A stretch of DNA of 64,000 nucleotides from Devosia ginsengisoli (GCF_007859655.1 NZ_CP042304.1:248001-312000), one strand, 5' to 3'; shown: positions 51,597 to 60,968, counted from the first letter of the stretch. Notes: generated by a model not told the origin, from the letters alone. A program made the numbers and translations.

Positions 51597-52556
51597 ATGA
51601 CCGATGTCCCGCTTTCCCCCGCCAACGAAACCCTGCTGCGGCATTATCGCGGCCAGGTTCTCACCCGGCGGGTCTATTCGGTGATCGGGGTGGCGCTGGT
51701 GGTGGTCGCGCTGTTGGCGGCGATGAACTATGCCAATGCGGCGAACTCGGGAAAGTTCTTCGACCGGCTGCCGTATCTGTTTGATTTCCTGAAGAATTTC
51801 GTGCCGAACGACCCGCTCGAAATCTTCCGGGCCATGTTCGATATCGAGTCGCCCTATTACGATGGCTCGCTGAAATTCGACTATACCTCGGACCGGCACT
51901 ACCTGACCGAGAGCCTCTACATTCCCAACTTCGTCTACCAGCTGATCATCACGGTCAATATCGCCATTGTCTCGACCATTATCGGCGGCTCGATTGCCTT
52001 CTGCCTGTGCTTCTTCGCAGCCACCAACCTGGTCGGCGCGGGCGCGGTGCGTTGGGTGGTGCGGCGCATCATGGAAGTTTTGCGCGCCTTTCCCGAAATC
52101 GTCATTGCGGGGCTGCTGACGGCGGTGCTGTCCATCGGGCCGATCGCGGCCATCGCGGCGGTGTCGCTGCATACGATCGGTGCGCTGGGCAAGCTGTTCT
52201 TCGAAGTGGTCGAAAATGCCGACATGAAGCCCGAGGAAGGGCTGCGCTCGGTGGGGGCGACCTGGCTGGAGCGGGTGCGCTTCGCCATCCTGCCGCAGGT
52301 TTTGCCCAATTTCGTCAGCTACACCTTGCTGCGTACCGAAATCAATGTGCGCGCCTCGACCATTATCGGCGCGGTGGGCGGCGGCGGCATCGGCGAGGTG
52401 TTTCGCCTGTCGATTGGCCGCGACCATGCGGCCAAGACCTATGCCATCGTGATCCTGTTGCTGGTGACGATTGTCTGCATCGACCAGTTTTCGGGCTGGC
52501 TGCGGCGCCGGCTGGTCGGCAACCAATCCTTCGCTATGGGCCGGGGAGCGGCATGA
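51597..52556 (+). CDS. phnE: Phosphonate ABC transporter permease PhnE1
   Basis: A 319-residue permease with the N-terminal helix VYSVIGVALVVVALLAAM, a periplasmic loop and the EAA loop EGLRSVGATWLERVRFAI. The C-terminal RLVGNQSF is typical. Coupled to the second permease by a 4-base overlap. The open frame extends upstream through the repeat, which is not coding. Confidence 0.92.
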   Translation: MTDVPLSPANETLLRHYRGQVLTRRVYSVIGVALVVVALLAAMNYANAANSGKFFDRLPYLFDFLKNFVPNDPLEIFRAMFDIESPYYDGSLKFDYTSDRHYLTESLYIPNFVYQLIITVNIAIVSTIIGGSIAFCLCFFAATNLVGAGAVRWVVRRIMEVLRAFPEIVIAGLLTAVLSIGPIAAIAAVSLHTIGALGKLFFEVVENADMKPEEGLRSVGATWLERVRFAILPQVLPNFVSYTLLRTEINVRASTIIGAVGGGGIGEVFRLSIGRDHAAKTYAIVILLLVTIVCIDQFSGWLRRRLVGNQSFAMGRGAA

Positions 52557-53872
52557 TGAGCACGATCAGCATCGCCGAGCGCAGCCGGCTCGAAAAGAAA
52601 TATCCTGAAGTCTTCCGCCAGAGTTTCATGCGCCGCTGGGGGCTGTTGGTCGGCATCGGGCTGACGCTGCTCTATCTGGTGTTCTGCTGGTTCTTCTTCA
52701 GCGTCGGGCCGGCGCTGCAGAACGGCAAATGGGACCGGGCGGGTATCTATATCCAGGACTGGTATAGCTGGCGGGCGCAACCGCGCCTGCGCTTCGAGGA
52801 TGGCGCGGTGGTGCCGCAATGGTCGAGCCGCGGGCAATATGCCGAGGGCGCCGAGATCGACTGGCTGACCCCGCATGACGACGGCAGCATGACCGCCACG
52901 TTCGGCGGTGCGGATGACCGGCTGGAGATTTCCACCAGCCAGGTGGACGTCTATGTCGATGGCGTGGCGTGGCCGGTGACCATTACCGCTGATGGTGCCA
53001 TTGCGCCGGCGGATGCGCCTGCTGCCATCGAGCAGGATGGCAAGAAGGTGCTGGTGCATTACGGCTTTGCCGGGCAGGCGGAAATCCGCGACAACCAGGT
53101 GGCGGTGCAGCGCCGGTTCCTGGGCTGGGCCAATTTCCTCTACGATCCGCGCTCGCCGCTGTGGGGCAATGACCTGTTCGATACGGTGGGGCTGGTGTTC
53201 ACCGGCCACGGTCAGCAGGTGCTGAGCGAATGGCTGGGCAACCGGGCCTGGCAGCATGCCGATATTCTTGCCAAACTGATGCAGACGCTGGTCATGGCCT
53301 TTGTCGGCACGCTGTTTGCGACGCTAGTGGCTTTCCCGCTGGCCTTCGTGGCGGCGCGGACCATTACGCCGAACCGGGCGGCCAACTGGCTGATGAAGCG
53401 CGGCTTCGATTTCCTGCGCTCCATCGACATGCTGATCTGGGCCCTGTTCTTCACCCGGGGCTTCGGACCGGGACCCATCCCCGGCATCGCGGCGATTTTC
53501 TTCACCGATACCGGGGCGCTGGGCAAGGTCTATGCCGAGGCGCTGGAAAATGTCGACGACAAGCAGCGCGAGGGCGTGAAATCGGTCGGGGCCAGCCCGG
53601 CCTCGGTCAACCGCTTCGGCGTGGTGCCGCAGGTGCTGCCGGTGTTCATTTCCCAGTCGCTGTATTTCTGGGAGAGCAATACGCGCTCGGCCACCATTAT
53701 CGGCGCGGTGGGGGCGGGGGGTATCGGGCTCAAGCTGCTCGAGGCCATGGGCACCAATTCGGACTGGGACAAGGTGGCCTATATGGTACTGCTGATCCTG
53801 GGCGTGGTGTTCCTGTTCGACAATGTGTCCAATGCCATCCGCTCGCGGCTGATCGGGCCGGCGGCGCATTAG
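52553..53872 (+). CDS. phnE: Phosphonate ABC transporter permease PhnE2, with large periplasmic insert
   Basis: A 439-residue permease, well over the roughly 260-300 residues of the family. After the first helix (LLVGIGLTLLYLVFCWFFF, about 25-43) there is a hydrophilic stretch to about residue 215 that looks like a periplasmic beta-rich domain, before the usual helices and EAA loop EGVKSVGASPASVNRFGV. Such long PhnE2 proteins occur in Rhizobiales. ATG at 52553 overlaps the PhnE1 stop; 52556 is an alternative. Confidence 0.9.
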   Translation: MMSTISIAERSRLEKKYPEVFRQSFMRRWGLLVGIGLTLLYLVFCWFFFSVGPALQNGKWDRAGIYIQDWYSWRAQPRLRFEDGAVVPQWSSRGQYAEGAEIDWLTPHDDGSMTATFGGADDRLEISTSQVDVYVDGVAWPVTITADGAIAPADAPAAIEQDGKKVLVHYGFAGQAEIRDNQVAVQRRFLGWANFLYDPRSPLWGNDLFDTVGLVFTGHGQQVLSEWLGNRAWQHADILAKLMQTLVMAFVGTLFATLVAFPLAFVAARTITPNRAANWLMKRGFDFLRSIDMLIWALFFTRGFGPGPIPGIAAIFFTDTGALGKVYAEALENVDDKQREGVKSVGASPASVNRFGVVPQVLPVFISQSLYFWESNTRSATIIGAVGAGGIGLKLLEAMGTNSDWDKVAYMVLLILGVVFLFDNVSNAIRSRLIGPAAH

Positions 53873-53885
53873 GGCGCGCCCGGGC

Positions 53886-53910
53886 TTCGGCTTGGTAATG
53901 GCAAACCGAA
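53886..53910. promoter_or_regulatory. Candidate LacI-family operator
   Basis: Inverted repeat TTCGGCTTG-N7-CAAACCGAA with one mismatch. It lies 39 bases before the LacI-family start at 53950, so autoregulation is likely. Confidence 0.5.
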
Positions 53911-53949
53911 ATGCTAGGGAGGCTGTTCGCGCTCATACAAGGGACGAGC

Positions 53950-54975
53950 ATGGGCAGACCGATCGTTCGCCTGAAGGATATCGCCGACCAGACCGGATTT
54001 TCGGTGAATACCGTGTCGCTGGCTTTGCGCGACAGTCCGCGCATTCCCCAGGAGACGCGGGCGACGATCCGCCAGGCGGCCGAGGCGCTGAACTACCTGC
54101 CCAACCACATCGCCAAATCGCTGGTGAGCCGCGAGACGCGGACCATCGGGCTGGTGCTGACCTCGATCACCAATCCCATCCTGACGCTGGTGGCGCAGGA
54201 AATCGAATTGCGGCTGGCTGAGCGGGGCTATTCGACCCTGTTCGCCACCTCCAATGGCGATCACCACGAGGAAAAGAAGGTGATCGAGATGTTCCGTTCG
54301 CGACAGGTGGACGGCATGCTGATCTATCCGCGCGCCCATCGCGACCTCGATCATATCCGCCGCCTGCGCCAGGCGGGGCAACCGCTGGTGCTGCTGGTGG
54401 GCGACATGGATGCGGGCGTTGATGTGGTGGCCATGGACACGCGGCGGGGCAGCCACAAGGCGATGCGCCACCTGCTGGAGCAGGGACACAGGCAGATCGG
54501 GCTGATCGATGGCGGCGGCGAGCGGGGCAATTTCGAAAAGCTCGATGGCTATCGGCAGGCACTGGACGAGGCGGGCATTGCGGTGGACGAGGGGCTGCTG
54601 GTGGTGCCGCAGACCCATTCGGTGGCGGGCGGTTATGCGGCCATGGCGGAACTGGCGGCGCGGGGTGGCGGCATGACGGCTGTGCTGGCGGCGACCGACC
54701 TGCTGGCGCTGGGCGCGCTGCGCTGGACGCAGGAAAACGGGCGTCGCGTGCCCGACGACATGGCGATTGTCGGCTTCGACAATATCGAATTCGCTCAATA
54801 TGCCGCGACGCCGATCAGCAGCGTGGACTATGCCGTGGGGCAGGTGACCGAACTGGCGGTGGAGCGGCTGCTCGGGCTGATCCAGGCAGAGGCCTTGCCG
54901 GAGCCGGAGATGACGTTGATCGAGCCGGACCTGGTGGTGCGGGCGAGCAGTGGAGCGCCTATTTCCGGTCCTTGA
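53950..54975 (+). CDS. LacI-family transcriptional regulator
   Basis: A 341-residue LacI/GalR regulator. The N-terminal helix-turn-helix is [20 protein letters not shown], followed by the hinge [16 protein letters not shown] and a periplasmic-binding-protein-like effector domain with [20 protein letters not shown]. No sugar operon is adjacent: phnE2 lies upstream and the cob genes converge from the other side. Target genes are unknown. Its 3' end overlaps the cobM 3' end by 17 bases. Confidence 0.9.
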   Translation: MGRPIVRLKDIADQTGFSVNTVSLALRDSPRIPQETRATIRQAAEALNYLPNHIAKSLVSRETRTIGLVLTSITNPILTLVAQEIELRLAERGYSTLFATSNGDHHEEKKVIEMFRSRQVDGMLIYPRAHRDLDHIRRLRQAGQPLVLLVGDMDAGVDVVAMDTRRGSHKAMRHLLEQGHRQIGLIDGGGERGNFEKLDGYRQALDEAGIAVDEGLLVVPQTHSVAGGYAAMAELAARGGGMTAVLAATDLLALGALRWTQENGRRVPDDMAIVGFDNIEFAQYAATPISSVDYAVGQVTELAVERLLGLIQAEALPEPEMTLIEPDLVVRASSGAPISGP

Positions 54976-55717
54976 ACCGCCGCTGATAGTCCGGGTCGTA
55001 GAGCGAACTTTCGCGGAAATCGGCTTCGTCCAGGCCGCGGCCGACGAAGATGATGGCGGTGCGCTCCACCGGATCGGCGGCAAAGCGCGCTTCGATATCG
55101 GCAAGCGTGCCGCTTATGATCTTTTCGTCGGGCCAGGAGGCGTGGAAGACCACGGCGACGGGGCAATCAGCGCCATAGAGCGGGGTGAGCTCGGCCACGA
55201 CGCGGTCGAGGGCGTGGATGGCGAGGTGAATCGCCAGGGTTGCGCCGGTCGCGCCGAAGGCGGCCAGGGTTTCTCCTGATGGCATGGGCGAGGCGCGGCC
55301 GGAAACGCGGGTGAGGACCAGGCTCTGCGCGGCGGCGGGGATGGTGAGTTCGCGGCCGAGCGCGGCGGCGGCGGCGGCGAAGGCGGGAACGCCGGGGGTG
55401 AGCGTATAGGCAATGCCGAGGCGGTCGAGCCGGCGCATCTGTTCGGCCACGGCGCTCCAGACGGAGAGATCGCCGGAATGGAGGCGGGCAACATCCTGCC
55501 CGGCTGCGTGGGCGCGGATATATTCGGCCTCGATCTCGTCGAGGGACAGGGGCGCGGTGTCGACGAGGCGGGTATCGGGTCCGCACCAGGCCAGCATGTC
55601 TGGCGGCACGATGGAGCCGGCATAGAGGCAGACCGGGCAGGTGCGCAGGAGATTCATGCCGCGCACGGTGATGAGATCGGCCGCGCCGGGGCCGGCGCCG
55701 ATGAAGTGGATGGTCAT
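54959..55717 (-). CDS. cobM: Precorrin-4 C11-methyltransferase
   Basis: A 252-residue tetrapyrrole methylase: [22 protein letters not shown] start ([17 protein letters not shown]), [15 protein letters not shown] and [15 protein letters not shown] are CobM motifs. It methylates C-11 in the aerobic cobalamin pathway using S-adenosylmethionine. Last gene of the minus-strand cob run; a family-B repeat separates it from cobL. Confidence 0.94.
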   Translation of the reverse strand: MTIHFIGAGPGAADLITVRGMNLLRTCPVCLYAGSIVPPDMLAWCGPDTRLVDTAPLSLDEIEAEYIRAHAAGQDVARLHSGDLSVWSAVAEQMRRLDRLGIAYTLTPGVPAFAAAAAALGRELTIPAAAQSLVLTRVSGRASPMPSGETLAAFGATGATLAIHLAIHALDRVVAELTPLYGADCPVAVVFHASWPDEKIISGTLADIEARFAADPVERTAIIFVGRGLDEADFRESSLYDPDYQRRFKDRK

Positions 55718-55746
55718 GGGGTGGGCCTCGGCGCAAGCGGAGGCAA

Positions 55747-55889
55747 CCCCTCACCCGATTTTTCCGGCTGAACGCCGCAAAAATCACCCTCTCCCGCAAG
55801 GGGCGAGGGGTGGCTCCACTCGTTTGGCTGGCTGCGGTGCCCCCCCTTCTCCCCTTGCGGGAGAAGGTGCCCGAAGGGCGGATGAGGGG
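55747..55889. repeat. Intergenic palindromic repeat, family B
   Basis: CCCTCTCCCGCAAGGGGCGAGGG-like left unit with CCCCTCACCCG lead and right unit CTTCTCCCCTTGCGGGAGAAG plus GCCCGAAGGGCGGATGAGGGG tail. It fills the gap between cobL and cobM. Confidence 0.75.
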
Positions 55890-55902
55890 TTTCTTGCGAT
55901 GG

Positions 55903-57108
55903 TCATGGCTTCGCCCACACCCATTGCACGATCGGCCGTGCCGGTTTCCAGCCGGTCATGCTGCCGATGGCTTCGGCGCGTTCAATTGAGAACCGGGTGA
56001 GAGTGCCGCCCAGTTCGGCGTGCCGGGCGAGGAGCAGGGCCTCCATTTCCAGCGTCACGGCATTGGCGACGAGGCGCCCGCCGGGGCGGAGGGCTGTGAT
56101 GGCGGTGTCGAGCACGCCGGGATCGGAGCCGCCACCGCCTATAAAAACTGCATGAGGTTCTTCAAGTCCTGCAAGAGCTTCGGGGGCATGGCCTTGAATC
56201 AATTTGAGAGAGGGGACGCCCAGCCCATTGGCATTGCGCGATATTCTTGTCGCACGCACCGGATCGGCTTCCACCGCGATGGCGGATAGGCTCGGATCGG
56301 CCAGCATCCATTCGATGGCTACGGAGCCTGAGCCGGCGCCGATATCCCAGAGGAGTTCGCCGCGCCTTGGGGCGAGGGCAGAAAGGGTGAGGGCGCGGAT
56401 TTCGCGTTTGGTGATCTGGCCGTCATGCTCGAAGAGGGCATCGTCGAGGCCGGGTGTCAGCGGCAGGATGCGGGCCCCGGGCAGGGCGACGACGCTGATG
56501 GCGCAGATATTGAGCGGGTTGATATCGGTGAGGGCGAAATTCATGGCGACATTGGTGCGCACGGTTTCATCGGGGCCGCCCAGGGCTTCCAGCACGGTGA
56601 CGATGGAAATGCCGAAGCCGGATTCGGTGAGCAGTTTCGCCAGCGCGGCGGGGCCGTTTTCGTCCGAGGTGAGGGCGAGGATGCGCGCGCCGGGATGGAG
56701 ATGGGGGCGGATGAGATCGAGCGGGCGACCGTGGAGGGAGAGGGTCAGCACATCCTGCAGCGGCCAGCCGAGGCGGGCGGCGGCGAGGCTGAAGGATGAG
56801 GGATGCGGGAAAACCTGCATCTGGCTGGCATCGATATGGCGGGCGAGGGTGGCGCCGACGCCGTGATGGAACGGATCGCCCGAGGCGAGGACGCAGACCT
56901 TGCGGTTGCGCAGGGCGATGATGGGGTCGATGGAAAAGGGCGTGGGCCAGGGATGCGCCTCGCCAGATATGGCTGACGCGGCCAGCTCGAGATGGCGGGT
57001 GCCGCCGAAGACCACTTCGGCATCGGCAATGGCGGCTTTTGCGGCGGTGCCGAGGCCGGAAAGGCCGTCTTCGCCTATGCCGACGATGGAGAGCCAGGGG
57101 GTGGTCAT
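55903..57108 (-). CDS. cobL: Precorrin-6Y C5,15-methyltransferase (decarboxylating)
   Basis: A 401-residue fusion of a CbiE-like methylase (residues 1-190, VGIGEDGLSGLG and LASGDPFHHGVGATL) and a CbiT-like methylase/decarboxylase (about 210-400, with the SAM loop WDIGAGSGSVAIEW and FIGGGGSDPG). The ATG at 57108 (MTTPWLSIVGIG) is chosen; further upstream is repeat sequence. It is separated from cobJ by a family-A repeat where cobK would normally be. Confidence 0.94.
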   Translation of the reverse strand: MTTPWLSIVGIGEDGLSGLGTAAKAAIADAEVVFGGTRHLELAASAISGEAHPWPTPFSIDPIIALRNRKVCVLASGDPFHHGVGATLARHIDASQMQVFPHPSSFSLAAARLGWPLQDVLTLSLHGRPLDLIRPHLHPGARILALTSDENGPAALAKLLTESGFGISIVTVLEALGGPDETVRTNVAMNFALTDINPLNICAISVVALPGARILPLTPGLDDALFEHDGQITKREIRALTLSALAPRRGELLWDIGAGSGSVAIEWMLADPSLSAIAVEADPVRATRISRNANGLGVPSLKLIQGHAPEALAGLEEPHAVFIGGGGSDPGVLDTAITALRPGGRLVANAVTLEMEALLLARHAELGGTLTRFSIERAEAIGSMTGWKPARPIVQWVWAKP

Positions 57109-57139
57109 GGGGCACGCCCAGCGTGGTGGATGGCGCAGC

Positions 57140-57243
57140 ACCCCCACCCTTGATCCCTCCCCACAAGGGGGAGGGAGACGATGAACACTGACCTCAGAGC
57201 TAGCGCCTCCCTCCCCTTGATGGGGAGGGATTGAGGGTGGGGT
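57140..57243. repeat. Intergenic palindromic repeat, family A, in the cobJ-cobL gap
   Basis: CACCCTTGATCCCTCC with CACAAGGGGGAGGG, then the inverted CCTCCCTCCCCTTGATGGGG unit and GAGGGTGGGG end. It occupies nearly all of the 160-base gap between cobL and cobJ. Confidence 0.8.
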
Positions 57244-57268
57244 GGGGCCGCGCAAGCAGGATTATCCG

Positions 57269-58024
57269 TCATGCTTTGACCCCGCGCGGGGAATAGATCA
57301 GCGGGGGCAGGCCTTCGCGCTCTATGATGCGGGTTTCGGGGGAGCCGATGATGACGCAGGTGGCCATGTCGGCCTTGGTCGCGTCGGCCTCGGCTAGCGT
57401 CACAATGGTCATGGCTTCGTCGGGGCGGCCGGCGGCGCGGCCGAAGATGACCGGCGTGGTCCAGGGCAGGACTTCGCGCAGGATGGCGAAGGCGGTGCCG
57501 AGCTGCCAGGGGCGGGCCTTGGAAATGGGATTGTAGAGCGCAATGACCAGCCCGGCAGAGGCCACGGCGCGCAGGCGGGCTTCGATGACGGTCCACGGCT
57601 TGAGATTGTCGGATAGCGATATGGCGCAGAAATCGTGGCCCAGGGGCGCGCCGGCCCGGGCGGCGACGGCTAGCATGGCAGTGACGCCGGGGACGATGGC
57701 CAGATCGACGGCGCGCCAGGCGGGCGGGCCGGCTTCGATGGCTTCGCAAATGGCGGCTGCCATGGCGAAGACGCCCGGATCGCCGCCCGAGACGACGCAG
57801 ACCTGTTCGCCCGAGGCGGCAGTGTGGAGAGCATCCTTGGCGCGGGCCAGTTCCTCTCTGTTATCGGAGGCGACGCGGCGCTGGTCGGGGCGGAGCGTGA
57901 GGCGGTCAAGATAGGGACCGTAGCCGAAGAAGACATGGGCGGCGGCAATGGCGGCCGTGGCTTCGGGCGTGGTTTGATCGGGGTTGCCGGGGCCGGTGCC
58001 GACGACTGTCAGTTTGCCACTCAT
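57269..58024 (-). CDS. cobJ: Precorrin-3B C17-methyltransferase
   Basis: A 251-residue tetrapyrrole methylase with VVGTGPGNPDQTTPEA, FFGYGPYLDRL, VVSGGDPGVFAMA and the C-terminal IIGSPETRI. It catalyses the ring-contraction step methylation at C-17. It overlaps cobI by 4 bases. Confidence 0.95.
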   Translation of the reverse strand: MSGKLTVVGTGPGNPDQTTPEATAAIAAAHVFFGYGPYLDRLTLRPDQRRVASDNREELARAKDALHTAASGEQVCVVSGGDPGVFAMAAAICEAIEAGPPAWRAVDLAIVPGVTAMLAVAARAGAPLGHDFCAISLSDNLKPWTVIEARLRAVASAGLVIALYNPISKARPWQLGTAFAILREVLPWTTPVIFGRAAGRPDEAMTIVTLAEADATKADMATCVIIGSPETRIIEREGLPPLIYSPRGVKA

Positions 58025-58743
58025 GGGCGCGTGCTCCAGCCGGGGACCAGCACGATGGCGAAATAGGGGGCGACATCGTCGGTCTTGTCGGCGAGGCGGA
58101 TGGCGTGGCCATTGGCCATGGTGCCGCGCTCGACATAAACGGCGGTATCGAGCCGGCCGGCGGCTTCGATGGCGCGGCGGATCTTGGGCAGGTTGCGGCC
58201 AACCTTCATGATGACGGCGCCATCACTATTGTTGAGGCGGGTGCTGAGATCGACTTCGTCCAGCGTGCCGGGAAGGACGGAGAGGATATCGTCGCCCTGC
58301 ACCAGCGGTAGCCCGGCCTGCGACCAGCAGCCGGACATGGCGGTAATGCCGGGGATGACCTCGGTGTCGTAAATGTGGGCGAGGCGCACATGGAGATGCA
58401 TGTAGCTGCCGTAGAAGAGCGGGTCGCCTTCGCTGAGCACGGCGACAGAACGGCCGGCATCGAGATGGGCGGCGACGCGGGCGGCGGCTTCCGCGTAGAA
58501 GGCCGAGGTGGCGGCCTTGTATGCGTCGTGGCGGCGATCGATTTCGGTGGTGACCGGATAACCCAGATGCTCCTCGATCTGGGTGGTGATGCGGTCAGCC
58601 ACGATGGCGCGGGCATTGCTGGCATTGCCCTGCTTGGCGAACCAGGCGATCACGTCGGCGCTTTCGATGGCGCGCACGGCCTTCAGGGTGAGCAGGTCCG
58701 GGTCGCCCGGACCCGTGCCGACGCCAATAAGCTTGCCCCTCAT
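58021..58743 (-). CDS. cobI: Precorrin-2 C20-methyltransferase
   Basis: A 240-residue methylase: GVGTGPGDPDLLTLKAVRAI start, VLSEGDPLFYGSYMHL and IPGITAMSGCWS. It commits precorrin-2 to cobalamin. It overlaps both cobH (4 bases) and cobJ (4 bases), so these genes are coupled. Confidence 0.95.
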   Translation of the reverse strand: MRGKLIGVGTGPGDPDLLTLKAVRAIESADVIAWFAKQGNASNARAIVADRITTQIEEHLGYPVTTEIDRRHDAYKAATSAFYAEAAARVAAHLDAGRSVAVLSEGDPLFYGSYMHLHVRLAHIYDTEVIPGITAMSGCWSQAGLPLVQGDDILSVLPGTLDEVDLSTRLNNSDGAVIMKVGRNLPKIRRAIEAAGRLDTAVYVERGTMANGHAIRLADKTDDVAPYFAIVLVPGWSTRP

Positions 58744-59378
58744 ATGCCCGGCCTCGCCACGGCATTGAGCGCGGCGGCCGTCATGGCCGAGCCACCGAGG
58801 CGGCCGCGGACGATGGCATAGGGGACGCCGTAGGAGTCTTCGGCGAGGGCGGCCTTGGATTCGGCGGCGCCGACAAAACCGACCGGCATGCCGAGGATGG
58901 CGGCGGGTTTTGGGGCGCCGTCGCGGAGCAGTTCGAGCAGGAAGAACAAAGCGGTGGGCGCATTGCCGATGGCGACGACGGAGCCGGCGAGGCGTGGCAG
59001 CCAGAGACGGAGCGCGGCGGCGGAGCGGGTATTGCCGATCTCGGCAGCGATGGTTGGCGTGGCCGGATCGCGCAGGGTGCAGATGACTTCGTTATGGGCC
59101 GGCAGGCGGGCGGCGGTGACGCCGCGGGCGACCATTTCGGCATCGCAGAAAATGGGCGCGCCGGAGGCCAAGGCGGCGCGGGCGGCGGTAACGAAGCCCG
59201 GGCCGAACTCGAAATGCTGCGCCGCCTCGACCGAGCCGGCGGCGTGGATCATGCGGATGGCGAGTTCGGCTTCATCCGCCGAAAAGGCCGAAAGATCGGC
59301 CTCGGCGCGGATGATGGCGAAGGACTGGCGATAAATCGCGTCGCCATCCCTGATGTAGTCATAGTGGTGCATCGTCAT
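58740..59378 (-). CDS. cobH: Precorrin-8X methylmutase
   Basis: A 212-residue CobH/CbiC enzyme. YDYIRDGDAIYRQSFAIIRA, RMIHAAGSVEAAQ with the catalytic His, and GNAPTALFFLLELL are family motifs. It moves the C-11 methyl group to C-12. It overlaps cobG and cobI by 4 bases each. A second ATG two codons in is an alternative start. Confidence 0.95.
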   Translation of the reverse strand: MTMHHYDYIRDGDAIYRQSFAIIRAEADLSAFSADEAELAIRMIHAAGSVEAAQHFEFGPGFVTAARAALASGAPIFCDAEMVARGVTAARLPAHNEVICTLRDPATPTIAAEIGNTRSAAALRLWLPRLAGSVVAIGNAPTALFFLLELLRDGAPKPAAILGMPVGFVGAAESKAALAEDSYGVPYAIVRGRLGGSAMTAAALNAVARPGI

Positions 59379-60529
59379 CCCTGGCGGTGCGCAAGGGCGG
59401 ACTCGAGCTGGTCCGCATGCAATAGCGCCTGTGGCGTATCGCCCGCCATGCCCGCGATGACAAGGCCATAGCCGTCCGCACTGCCCACCAGCGTCACATC
59501 GGCGCGGCGCGGATGGGCGCAGCCCTTGACGCAGCCGGAGACGTGGAGGGTCGTATCGGGGGCGAGATGGGGCGCCAATTGCGCGGCCACGGCGCGGGCG
59601 GGAATGTGGCCGGAGGCGCAGCCATCCGAGCCGATGCAGGCGCTGATGCGGGTGCGGTTATCGTCGGGGGCAGTGACGAAGCCGAGGGCGGCGGCTTCTG
59701 CTACGAAAGCCGGCGGCGCGCCTATGGCGAGCAAAGCGTGATGCGGGGCGAGGCGGAATTCGGTGATGCCGTGGCGCGTGGCGGCTTCGGCCAGGGCGGC
59801 GAGCGCAGCATGGTCGCTGCTGCCGAAGGGCAGGGCGATGCCGGTCGCGGTCTGGTCGCGGAGAGCGAGGGTGCCGATGGGCGAGATGGATTGGGCGCGG
59901 TGGGGCTTGGCGGCGGCGCCGGGCAGGTCGGTGGCGCGGGCGGCGAGGCCCAGATCGGCAATCTGGCGCAGGTGGCGCAGCGTGATCATCAGCGCGTCAT
60001 TGCGCAGGATCACGTCGCTCCGCCCGCCGACCGAACAGGCCCATTGGCCCGAGCCGATGGCGGCGAGGCGAATATCGGCCTTGAGCGGGGAGAGGTTCAG
60101 CTTGCCATTGCCATCGACGATGACAGTGACCTTGGGGCCGAGCCGGGCCGAGAGCAGCGTGGCCGCAGCGCGGATGGAGGCGGCGAGGGGACGCGGGTCG
60201 TCGATCTCGGTGGGGTCGTCGCCGGCCAAAGGCGGGGTTTCGACGACGAGGCCGCGTTCGATGGTGACGACAGCCTCGATGGCGCGGGCAAAGGGGGCGG
60301 CGGAGGCGGGGGTGAGGCCGCGGACCTGGAGATTGCCGCGGGCGGTGATTTCGACCAGGCCATTGCCGTGTTCGGCAGCGAGGGCGGCGATGCGGGTGAG
60401 TTGGGCGGGGGTGAGGCGACCGCCTCTGATGCGCAGGCGGGCGAGCAGGCCATCGCCGGTCTGCATCGGCGCGTCGAGCGACGGACAGGCGCCGCGGCGG
60501 CTTGCTGCGATGGGGAGGATGAGGGCCAT
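59375..60529 (-). CDS. cobG: Precorrin-3B synthase (aerobic)
   Basis: A 384-residue protein of the nitrite/sulfite reductase half-domain type. The 4Fe-4S cysteines are in ACIGSDGC and SGCVKGC near residues 300-345. CobG uses O2 to make the C-20 hydroxy gamma-lactone, so the pathway here is the aerobic one. GRNRRGA at the start and RGGRLTPAQLTRIAALA agree with the family. Upstream is a 439-base repeat region. Confidence 0.93.
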   Translation of the reverse strand: MALILPIAASRRGACPSLDAPMQTGDGLLARLRIRGGRLTPAQLTRIAALAAEHGNGLVEITARGNLQVRGLTPASAAPFARAIEAVVTIERGLVVETPPLAGDDPTEIDDPRPLAASIRAAATLLSARLGPKVTVIVDGNGKLNLSPLKADIRLAAIGSGQWACSVGGRSDVILRNDALMITLRHLRQIADLGLAARATDLPGAAAKPHRAQSISPIGTLALRDQTATGIALPFGSSDHAALAALAEAATRHGITEFRLAPHHALLAIGAPPAFVAEAAALGFVTAPDDNRTRISACIGSDGCASGHIPARAVAAQLAPHLAPDTTLHVSGCVKGCAHPRRADVTLVGSADGYGLVIAGMAGDTPQALLHADQLESALAHRQG

Positions 60530-60581
60530 TGGGTGGTTCTAGCGGATTGGGACGAGTGGGGAAATGGGGAGTCACAGATCT

Positions 60582-60772
60582 CACCCTCCCCCTTGAGGGG
60601 AGGGTAGCGACGCCTGGCCCGCAGGGCCTTGGCAGAGCTAGGGAGGGGGTGTCGGCGGGTGGCGCCGGCATTGAGTTCGTGGAGGGTTCGGCACCCCCTT
60701 CCTGCTCGATTCAACGGACTTAGCTGAAGCTAAGTCCTATCTCGCTTCCCTCCCCTCAAGGGGGAGGGTGGG
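60582..60772. repeat. Intergenic palindromic repeat with CCCTCCCCCTTGAGGGGAGGG
   Basis: Left unit CACCCTCCCCCTTGAGGGG, right unit with the mirrored CCTCAAGGGGGAGGGTG, and inner CACCCCCTTCC and GGGAGGGGGTG stretches that also mirror each other. It combines features of families A and C. Confidence 0.7.
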
Positions 60773-60810
60773 GCCGGTGTGTAGGGCGATATGGTGCCCA
60801 CCCAACAAAT

Positions 60811-60960
60811 CACCCTTCTCCCCTTGCGGGAGAAGGTGCCCGAAGGGCGGATGAGGGGTTGGTTCCACAAGCCGTGAAGCATGGGATGGCGCAGGACCCC
60901 TCACCCGCAATTTCTTCTGGACGAAGAAATTGCACCCTCTCCCGCAAGGGGCGAGGGGGG
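60811..60960. repeat. Intergenic palindromic repeat, family B
   Basis: CTTCTCCCCTTGCGGGAGAAG with GCCCGAAGGGCGGATGAGG, a middle hairpin CAATTTCTTC...GAAGAAATTG, then CCCTCTCCCGCAAGGGGCGAGGG. It has the reverse unit order of 55747. Confidence 0.8.
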
Positions 60961-60968
60961 CTCCACTC

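Larger units (their letters stand above)
60530..60968. other. Repeat-filled intergenic region between cobF and cobG
   Basis: These 439 bases contain no gene that I can support. They are almost wholly two palindromic repeats: one from 60582 to 60772 and one of family B from 60811 to 60960. GGACTTAGCTGAAGCTAAGTCC at 60716-60737 forms a good small hairpin inside the first. No cobalamin riboswitch core was recognised. Confidence 0.7.

Noticed and set aside
60530..60968. A cobalamin riboswitch before the cob genes
   Set aside because: The gap is filled by palindromic repeats and I could not find the conserved B12-box or core; the cobF leader (about 90 bases) is also too short.
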